Assembly: GCA_030704615.1 (NCBI GenBank)
Contig: CM060731.1
Span: 38,316,001 to 38,380,000, forward strand
DNA from: Takakia lepidozioides
Taxonomy: Eukaryota > Streptophyta > Takakiopsida > Takakiales > Takakiaceae
Direction of reading: 5' to 3'
Length of the DNA stretch: 64,000 bases
Positions 56,404-64,000 of the stretch are shown one piece after another. Made by a program: the position numbers and the translations under genes. How positions within the stretch are numbered: position 1 is the first letter of the stretch; every line of letters starts with the position of its first letter. Below the pieces are notes generated by a model. That model saw nothing but the letters and a program-made list of their open reading frames with translations. It was not told the origin of the DNA and searched no databases.

Positions 56404-57297
56404 TCAATGCAATACTGACCAATAGTCTTCACTGAATTCTCTGAGGTCCTGCGCAGTGAACTGAAATTCACCTGGGAGAACACCTTGGGGCACAACATCA
56501 AAGACTTTATCAGCAGGAATCACAAGCTGAGGGCCATTATATTGAACATTGGCTTGCAAAGTGATAGACTGCATAAGTCCTATGTTGGGACAAGAAGTGG
56601 AACCAACCGGTTGTGTCCTAGGAACATTTTCCCACCGCTCGATAAGAATTTCTTGTGGCCTTTCGTTGATCCTCAATATGATGACTATGCGGGTTCGTCC
56701 ACCACTTTCGGTGAGCCAGAATTCTGCATCAGCATGCAACTCAACAAGTGACTCTAACAGGCCAACTTCAATCACAAAAGTTGGCCAATCCCCTTCCATG
56801 CAAGGAGACCTGGGTTTGTAAGCCACATTCGCTTCCTTCGATCTGCGTGAGGGGTCTCCAAATCTGGTTGATCGAAAATTCACAATCACATTTCGGGGAA
56901 GGCCTAGATGACTCAGCCTATCATTGAACATCCTTCCAAACTCTGTTGCCACGACCTCATGCACTACACCAACTATGAGCTTCACAATCAGAATCTCTTC
57001 TCTCCCATCGTATAGAATCGTCATGCATGGTAGCCATCCATGTCCCTCCTCGCGCATCATGTCAATCTCATCAACCGTCCTTTTTTTTACATCTCTAAAA
57101 GCCAAGTATTGAGATGTCCGTATCCCCTCAATCAAACTCTTCCAGCGGGTCATGCAAATCTCTTGGAAAGCAACCAAGTCCGTGAAATGGACTGGGCAAA
57201 TATTAGGATATCCGGTGAGCACTTCTTTCAAGTTTGAATCCCTCGAAGTTGGACTTGGATCCCTCACGACATTCTCCCAGCCATGGTATAACGCCAT
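56404..57297 (-). CDS. Uma2-like PD-(D/E)XK nuclease-type protein, intact
   Basis: A single uninterrupted exon of 297 codons if translation starts at MALYHGWENVVRD (57297); an ATG ten codons upstream (57327) is also in frame. The core YKPRSPCMEGDWPTFVIEVG then ELHADAEFWLTESGGRTRI resembles Uma2/PD-(D/E)XK restriction-endonuclease-like domains, which are common in bacteria and also seen in fungal genomes. The Asp and Glu of this core would be metal ligands. The function in this organism is unknown. A frameshifted sister lies 7 kb away in the opposite orientation (48777-49695). The lack of introns contrasts with every other intact gene here and could indicate retroposition or transfer. Confidence 0.6.
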   Translation of the reverse strand: MALYHGWENVVRDPSPTSRDSNLKEVLTGYPNICPVHFTDLVAFQEICMTRWKSLIEGIRTSQYLAFRDVKKRTVDEIDMMREEGHGWLPCMTILYDGREEILIVKLIVGVVHEVVATEFGRMFNDRLSHLGLPRNVIVNFRSTRFGDPSRRSKEANVAYKPRSPCMEGDWPTFVIEVGLLESLVELHADAEFWLTESGGRTRIVIILRINERPQEILIERWENVPRTQPVGSTSCPNIGLMQSITLQANVQYNGPQLVIPADKVFDVVPQGVLPGEFQFTAQDLREFSEDYWSVLH

Positions 57298-57914
57298 CTT
57301 GCAGATACTGCACCTTAACAAGCTCAAAATTTACATCAACACTTTAATCATCTTGGAAACAAACGTTCACACAGTCTGTAAAACAACTGCATCAAGTCGT
57401 TCTCAAATGCGAAAGAATTGACAGAAGAATCAGCAACCCTAACCACTCCCCTAAAACTAAACATAACGCTGCCCCCAAACAGACATCCAACCGCAAAGGA
57501 ACCAAAGGAGACCACAGGCCATAATTGCAACCTCTTCTGCTCCCCTCCACTTCACCGCTCACTGGTGCCGCCCCCGACCTACGAAGCCCAAAAAGGCCAT
57601 ACTCGTATACTATAACGGGATATGAAATATTCTTGATCCCGGGTAAGATTCCAAAAGCCCGGGGATAAGATTCTCATGCCTGTGGTTTGATTGAAGAACT
57701 CTAATATTCTTGGAGCTGGTCTCGGTTGGGGAGAAGATGTCCGCGAGAAAGGATTTGCAGGAAAGGAGGATCGAGAGGACGGCCATTTAGCAAAGAGAAG
57801 CAAAGCGAGCCCCTGTGAAGGTGGCCACATTGCAGAGTTTTTTTGCGCACCGTTTCGGTGGTCTCACCAGTTGTTGTTGCTGCACACATCAAGAAGCAAA
57901 ACTGTTTTGTCTCC

Positions 57915-59646
57915 ATGCCGAGGTACATTACATTCCTCTATGTAGTTTGCAAGTTTCTTTAAGTAAATGTCCAGCTATGAGGTGTTTTGGGAGCTGAGTT
58001 TCTCGTGTGGGACTTGATCGTATCTTTCCAGAAGAATTACTTCGAAGGATGGAACTCGTGGAGGGTTGATTCTCATTGGGTCCAGTGTTTTGTCTCCCTG
58101 GTTTCTGTGATTGAACTAGTTCGCTTCTTTTGGATTGATGCTACTGGAATTTGTTCTCTCCCTGCTACGAATCTGTATCCCTCTCAACCTTCTTCTGCAG
58201 GCTTCATACGGTTGGATGTCCAGTGACCTTCGCATTTGTCGTTCTTGCTCATATGTTCGGACGAAATGATTTCTCTGCTTCTGGTTGAAATTGTTCCAGG
58301 CGCAAGGCGTTGTCTGAAGATGTCGAACCCCCTGATGAGGGCCCATCGACCTCAGGCACCAGGAAGGTAAAGAAACCGCGCAAGACGGTCAAGGAAACAC
58401 CTGAGAAGAGAATGGCGCGGTATGTCGCGAATCCCTCAAAGGCAGTGATGGAGAGAATCGAGAGGGCCTTCCAGCACCGGCTCTACCTCATTCACAAGAA
58501 GATGATAGGTGCAGACGCGGATGCCCCAACTGGGTGCGAATTCTTTGTTTTGGGAGCCACGGGCAATGTTTACACTGTAAAGTTGCAGATGAAACCTTCC
58601 TGTTCTTGTCCTGACGCAGCAAGAGGAAATACTTGTAAGCACGTTCTCTTTGTCATGTTGCGGGTCCTCAAGCTGCCGCAGACGGATCCCCGGGTGTGGC
58701 AAAAAGCTTTGCTCTCGTCAGAGCTTGATGATCTTCTGCACATTTCAGCCATCAACGAGGGCGTGCTAGCAAGCCAACTAGTGCGGCAGCGGTTCAATGA
58801 AATCACAGGTAGCAAAATGCATGAGCTTGTCGGTTATATTGCAGTTGATTTTCAGAAGATTTTCACTCCTTTTGTTGTAGAGATGACTTCCATCGATGGT
58901 GAGTGTTGGAAGGAGCTTAGTCCAGATACTCATGTCATCAATCCTCCTATGTTATATCATGAAGTGGAAACTCAAAAATTGAGTTCTGGTTCACAGTGAG
59001 TTTGCGCTTTTGTTTCCACTGTCCTAGTTGGGTGGGCGTATAGTAGTGACCAGATTGACGCGGAAGAAAAAATCGCCAATGCTATGGATTCCTACCTGTA
59101 AATCTGAAATTCTGAATATAATATTGTTGCTTTAGCAACCTGTGACCTTGCGCGAGCCCTGTGAGGCGGACATTGTGCCCATCATGGCATGGTCCCAACA
59201 CTGAATATTACTGTCTTTGTGATAATGCAGGGCAGGCATCGAAGGAGGGCAGTGATGCAGCAGCTGAGAGGGGCCTTCAAAGAGACATTGATGGAGACTG
59301 CCCCATTTGCTATGAAAAGATGTCGGGTGGTGGTGGCAAACCAAGTGAAGCCATTGTCTTTTGCATGGCATGCGGCAACAATGTGCACCGGGATTGCTTT
59401 GACAGATGGAGCCGCAGCAAGAGGGGTTCAGGGGCAAAGGTTACTTGTATTTACTGCCGAGCTGTATGGCAAGATAATACGAAAAAGAAGGACAAGAATG
59501 TAGAAGCAGGGCCTGGTGGCTATGTCAACTTGGCATCTTATTCAGAGAACCATGGGGCAGAGGAGACAGGTCTAGAGGCTCTCTATCCCAACACTTGGGA
59601 GTGGTTTAGCCCTGGTGGGAGCAGACGGGGTCGATCTAGGTCTTGA
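57915..59646 (+). CDS. SWIM + RING finger protein, probable E3 ubiquitin ligase
   Basis: Three exons: an 8-base coding micro-exon 57915-57922 (ATGCCGAG), 58300-58808 and 59231-59646, giving 310 aa starting MPRRKALSEDVEPPDEG. A basic N-terminus precedes a SWIM zinc finger (CSCPDAARGNTCKH; ligands about C104, C106, C115, H117). A RING/ZZ-type finger follows: CPIC (about 196), CMAC...H..C, and CIYC, ending RGRSRS. The SWIM-plus-RING layout matches MEX/ZSWIM2-like ubiquitin ligases. The start was chosen because exon 2 alone has no suitable ATG, and the micro-exon joins in frame across a GT-AG intron. A second, truncated copy of its 5' region lies at 45549-46195. Confidence 0.88.
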
Positions 59647-61224
59647 AGTTTGGTTGGCATTTGGATCAAACTGTACGTTTGTCTGTTCAGTGCAAACAGG
59701 TCGAGGGTCTACCTGAAAGTTAGGGTATGAAGATCCTTCTCATTTCACGCGACGCAACCCAGTGATGGTGGAAGCTGCCGGTGCCCTGCACACCCCCAAG
59801 CCTGTCATTTCGGTGGTAAACGCCGGGCTATAGAAATCAATAACTCTGCAACTGGGCTATCGAGTTTGCATGTGGGACAATTGCCTCTGTGAGCGCCTTG
59901 ATGGCAGCTGCGGGAAATAAGTTTATACTTGTAGCTGAGCTGCAAGGATAAGCTAAACCTGGTAGGTGTGAACCCCACAAAAGGCTCCGGGGGGGTTAGC
60001 TTCCTGCAGGGTCAATGGCTGTAAGGCTATGACAAGCTAACGTTTGCAGGGAACGGCATGAGTAAATCTTTTCACGTGTTTGTATCGATACTGCCCGACA
60101 ATGTAAATAGACAGCTCTCACAGACTTAATTTTGTCAACATCAACTGCCTTTCTGGGTTCAGGCATCAGTTCTTTAGCACAAAGTGGGTGTTGGGCAGGG
60201 AGAGGCAGACTGTAAATAGGGAGGGGGAACAGAGTGGGTCCAAACTGGAAGCAAAGCCTCTTAAGGAATGTTGTGTGACACTTATGCTGATGCATGGTTG
60301 TGCTGTGGTCATTTATCACAGATTTTCCTCAAGAACATGAGAAATAGGAATTTTGCTAACACTTCTTTACATGTGGCTGCATTGATGGCAATGTGTATGA
60401 GCTCTCCTTATTAGACTTTCCTCTTGCATTGTATGTCTCACTCCATCTTTCTTTTCTTTTGGAAAGAAAATAGGCTAAACTGCCTTAATATGGCAGTAAC
60501 TATCAAATGAGGGAATCCAATTGGGTGTCCAACAGAGCCAACATCAAGTTTCCTTTCCCTGACTTGGCTTCGCACCTTCCTTTGGGAGCTTTGGCCCTGT
60601 CTGTTCTGCTTTCTGCTTGGGTTCGAGATGGTTTTCACTCAGGGCCTCCTGGTGGTTATTTTTTCCACAGCTTTCTATTCGAATTCAGGCCTCTGCAGCC
60701 TTCCTTTTTTTTTCAAGTCTAGGCAAGCCAAGTGGAATGCCGTGAGCACTTTGAACCAGGTAGGTGACCTGGTGAAAACAGGTCCATACCAGCCATGTTG
60801 GACAAGAAGCTACAACCCAATCTACCTTTTCATAACCCTGGCAACTATCTCCCCTGCCCTAGGTGGATCCACATGAACCCGAGGAGTTGTGAGGATTTGC
60901 AAGTGAATAGAAAGAAGCTTGCAGTTCCCATTTCTCTTCAAATTGAAGTTTGGGAGGGTGTGGCTTTGTGATTCCAAGTAGCACTTGAACAAGTTAGGCA
61001 AGAGGAGATTGCAAATACTTAGAGAGCGGTAAAATACGTTTGGATCATTGGGGGACTTAGTTTTTTTCCGCTTGTCTGCTTCTCTTCCTCTCGTCTTCTC
61101 TGCCTTCACACTCAGTTCAGAGGGATCGCTCGCTATACCTCTGCAGGAGTGGCATTGGGCCGTTTGGGTTCTGTTCGCTGTGTTTAATGCTTGGTGAGAT
61201 TCCTTTGTTTCTGTCTCGAGATAA
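59647..61224. other. Downstream of SWIM-RING gene, no gene seen
   Basis: Probably starts with the 3' UTR. Open frames here are short with no recognised domain. Confidence 0.4.
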
Positions 61225-61929
61225 TTGCTGTCCGGTTTGGCTCCTGCTTATCGCTCTCCAGCTCGGATTTGCGTCGTCTCTGGTGTTTCTTCCGTTCTGT
61301 CCGCCTCTTTAGAGTTCCCTCTTGTCTGGTCTGTTCACTTCGTTCAGTCTACGGTGCCCCTCTGTGAGCCGCCAAGGCACTGCCCTCCTCTGCAGGTCAG
61401 CACATCAGCACCTCCCACACTTGGAGGGTACTCTCTGTCGGCTGGGCTTTATGAAGTATACCTGTCGGGTTCGCTTTCAGTCGCCATTCTGGATATTTGT
61501 GTGGCGTATCCTCCCGCCTTCTTAATTTGTCTTTGCGGGTCCGTGAGTCTGCCTTTCGCGTCCGCTGAGTGTTTTGGAATGGGGTTGGAAGATGCTTCGG
61601 CCTCTCTTCAGGATGCAGCTGATGACGCTCTGGCGTACAATACTGATCTCTCTGATGTCCCCATCTTCCCTTAGTCCGAAAACTGGGGACACAAGGATGG
61701 GCAGACCTTGCAAGCCTCGCGCGATTGCCATCCTTATCTCCCTTGCCGCCAGTACATAGTTTCCCTCCCTGAGATCGGAGCCAGTTTCGGAGATTATGTT
61801 GGCTGCATCGACGTGCTTGACCCAGAAGCTATCAAAGCTGTGATTGGTGAGATGACAGGTTGGAGCAGGTTCTCTATCAACAGCACGGTTGGTGGAACCT
61901 GCGCTCCTATAATAGTGGTGATGGCATAA
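61225..61929 (+). other. Unassigned open frames, possibly one broken coding region
   Basis: A 149-codon frame (61225-61674) is followed in another frame by 61708-61929, which contains VSLPEIGASFGDYVGCIDVL and AIKAVIGEMTGWSRFSIN. The second part has protein-like composition. No family is recognised; a retroelement ORF is one possibility. Confidence 0.3.
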
Positions 61930-62042
61930 TGAACTTAGCCACCAGAGCTGGAAGCTTGACGGCTGTGGTGATGATGGCAGATCTGCCGTCGTCGCCATCC
62001 CCAGAGCCATCAAGCTTCCTTCTTTGGTGGCTAAGTTCATTA
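61927..62042. repeat. 116-bp near-perfect palindrome
   Basis: The left arm begins TAATGAACTTAGCCACCA and the right arm ends with its exact reverse complement. GGAAGCTTGA and GGCAGATCTGCC are also symmetric around the centre near 61981. The arms differ only by a few substitutions and a short indel. Confidence 0.9.
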
Positions 62043-63322
62043 CAGTTTCTATTTTTGAGGAACAGTTGGATGTGATTTGTCATATTGTAGAGGGGCAGGT
62101 CATTACAAAGCTAATTGCCCCAGCATGAAGCGGGAGTCGATCGAACCGTAGATTTATATTCCTGCTTCCTCGTCTCCTCTGCCCCTTCCTTCCTTCCCCC
62201 TTAGTAACTCTGGCCATTCATAATCAAGCTGTGCTTTCTATGTAGCCAGTTGGGCTTGTCCCATCCCTCCTACTTGTTTGCACTACTCACCCTTCTCACC
62301 CATTTGATCAAATGTACAACAACGTTAATACTTAGCATCTCATTTTCTGAAAATCAGGGTGTGTTGTATTCCTGCTTCTTTGTATAACTAGTGACTCTCG
62401 TGTATATATCATGACATTACTCTCAGTTGGATATGTATAAGAAACAAGCATGATGTTTCCCTAAGTCATAGACTGCCCAATAGATCATTTATGGTGCACT
62501 CCCTGTGGAAGCCTTGTAACGTACTTACCTCGTCAACTGCACTACCTTGACGATGTGGACACGCTGATGGCCGCAGCGTACCGCTGGTTGATAGGGAATT
62601 CGACGAACTGCCAAGATTTGATGCGGACACCGAATGGAGTACGAAACTGGCAAGACGTGGTAGTCAAAGCAAAACAATCGTAACTCACTCAAGCTGGATC
62701 AGCGACCAGAGGAAACAACTGCAAGTGGCACGACACCTGGGAGTTCGACGCATATGTCCACAACGAGAAGAGCTTTTGGGCACACCTTGGCCAGTGGGGA
62801 ATAACCTGGTGCAATCTAGAAAGTAGCTGGCAAGGTTGTCGCCAAGTTCACTTTCTATCAGAATACTTACGAGCGCGCAATGCATGCCCCAGCTCACTGC
62901 CGGGAAGTATTATGTTCCTTGTCAACTGCCACTCTCTGCATTCGTCTCTATAGATACGAACTTGTTGCAAGTTGGAGACCCTCAACCAAAAACCAGGAAA
63001 CCCAGCAGGCAAGCCAAAATGGATAGTGCGTAAAAAGTAAAAAGCCGGGACAACACAGCTTTCATCAGGCGCAGGCATGCCTGAAAGGAGGAGATCCTTT
63101 ACAGCATGCCTGGATAAGACCCTCTTATCTTGGCCAAGGCGCTACCCATTTTGCCTAGCTCGCCGGCCTTCCTGTCTTTCTGAAAACCCCAGCCCTCCAT
63201 GGCAAGCTACATGAAGGTGCAGGTGTAGCCAGTTGACGCACCCCACAAGAAGCACAATCGACCAGCTCAACAAAGGTAGTAAGAACTTCGGGCGGTAGCG
63301 TGAGGAAGCTAGCCTACTAGTC
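62043..63322. other. No gene seen
   Basis: Only short open frames without recognised domains. Confidence 0.35.
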
Positions 63323-63843
63323 TTGAACACCTCAAGCACTGGTGCGTTCCCGCTTTATAGCAAATGCAACTGGAAATGGGACGCAAGATACAACTGGGCC
63401 CCGCTCCAGAAATCATACCGGCCACCAAACCCCGGAGACTTCATTGACTTTCCTCGGGAAAGCATCGGACACATTCCCTATCCCACGTGGAGAAGTCCGT
63501 GCTCAACAAAAGGCTGGACTTGTCATATTTCATTGTGGTAGCGGCAAACATGCATCCAGCAAAGCAAAGGCCGAGCTACCGACTGGGCTACCCTACAGGA
63601 GGAATACTGAAAAGAGCACAATCAGGCACCAGACCCACACCCACCGAGCAAAGAGACAAGACGGTGATTGGACATGGGAAGTTGGCGCACTGCACAACCT
63701 GTGCAGCTATTGATGAGCACTACTCTGATCACATGTCTCTGCCAAGTTCATGCCCACCAGTCCAGAAGATCCTCGCGAAGATGAGTGCTTCCATGAGGAT
63801 GGTTTCAGCTCAGCACCGCGCATTCAAGTGGGGTCTGTTATAA
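63323..63843 (+). other. Unassigned overlapping open frames
   Basis: Frames 63323-63541 and 63487-63843 overlap and together read protein-like text (YNWAPLQKSYRPPNPGDFID; later IGHGKLAHCTTCAAIDEHY). A single frameshift could join them. No family is recognised. Confidence 0.25.
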
Positions 63844-64000
63844 AGAAAGGAACAATCCACCTTGTCAATTATAATGCAGGGTTGACCATGAGCCTCTGGT
63901 TAGGAGCAAGGCCAACATCCTTTGTCAACTTAAATTGTTTGACAATGTTTTCTTAAGCTTACATGTACAGAAGTGTGTGCTACATTTCCACATTCATTTC

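Overview
The window looks like nuclear DNA of a green plant-lineage organism, most likely a streptophyte alga. It holds many-exon genes with GT-AG introns and long repeat-filled introns. It also holds plastid-related genes (an ABC1-type kinase with a plastid-like leader, a chlorophyll b reductase NOL relic) and plant-type CUL1, PABPN and sHSP genes. The species assignment is inference. All protein identities come from reading translations and splice sites against remembered families; no database search was run.

Layout. 1-9.1 kb: CUL1 on the minus strand, 18 exons visible, last exon off the left edge. 10.35-18.12 kb: one large Mutator-like element (MULE) with terminal inverted repeats and a perfect 9-bp target duplication. 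It carries a decayed transposase (+), a decayed Ulp1-like protease (-) and arrays of AGTC-type repeats. 19.0-21.6 kb: a partial second CUL1 copy (exons 1-7 only). 22.35-26.1 kb: nuclear poly(A)-binding protein (+), intact, 7 exons. 26.6-30.9 kb: a cluster of small transposons, including terminal-inverted-repeat elements and a tRNA-derived SINE with a 13-bp target duplication. 31.3-33.4 kb: a small heat-shock protein (-) and an organellar bL36 ribosomal protein (+), divergently arranged. 34.27-44.9 kb: an ABC1K kinase (-), 18 exons, with LINE fragments in its introns. 45.1-49.7 kb: a minisatellite, a broken copy of the 5' part of the SWIM-RING gene, a truncated sugar/SV2-type MFS transporter and a frameshifted nuclease-like gene. 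50.4-54.7 kb: LINE pieces and a broken NOL gene with one exon inverted and an in-frame stop. 56.4-57.3 kb: an intact sister of the nuclease-like gene (-). 57.9-59.65 kb: an intact SWIM + RING E3-like gene (+). 59.7-64 kb: no recognised gene, but a 116-bp palindrome and a few unexplained open frames.

The intact genes are ordinary housekeeping functions: SCF ubiquitin ligase scaffold, RNA 3'-end processing, protein folding, organellar translation, plastid quinone/lipid regulation, ubiquitin ligation. They do not form a pathway. The interesting content is genome rearrangement: partial gene copies (CUL1, SWIM-RING, MFS, NOL, nuclease-like), several transposon classes, and a protease-bearing MULE sitting between the two CUL1 copies.
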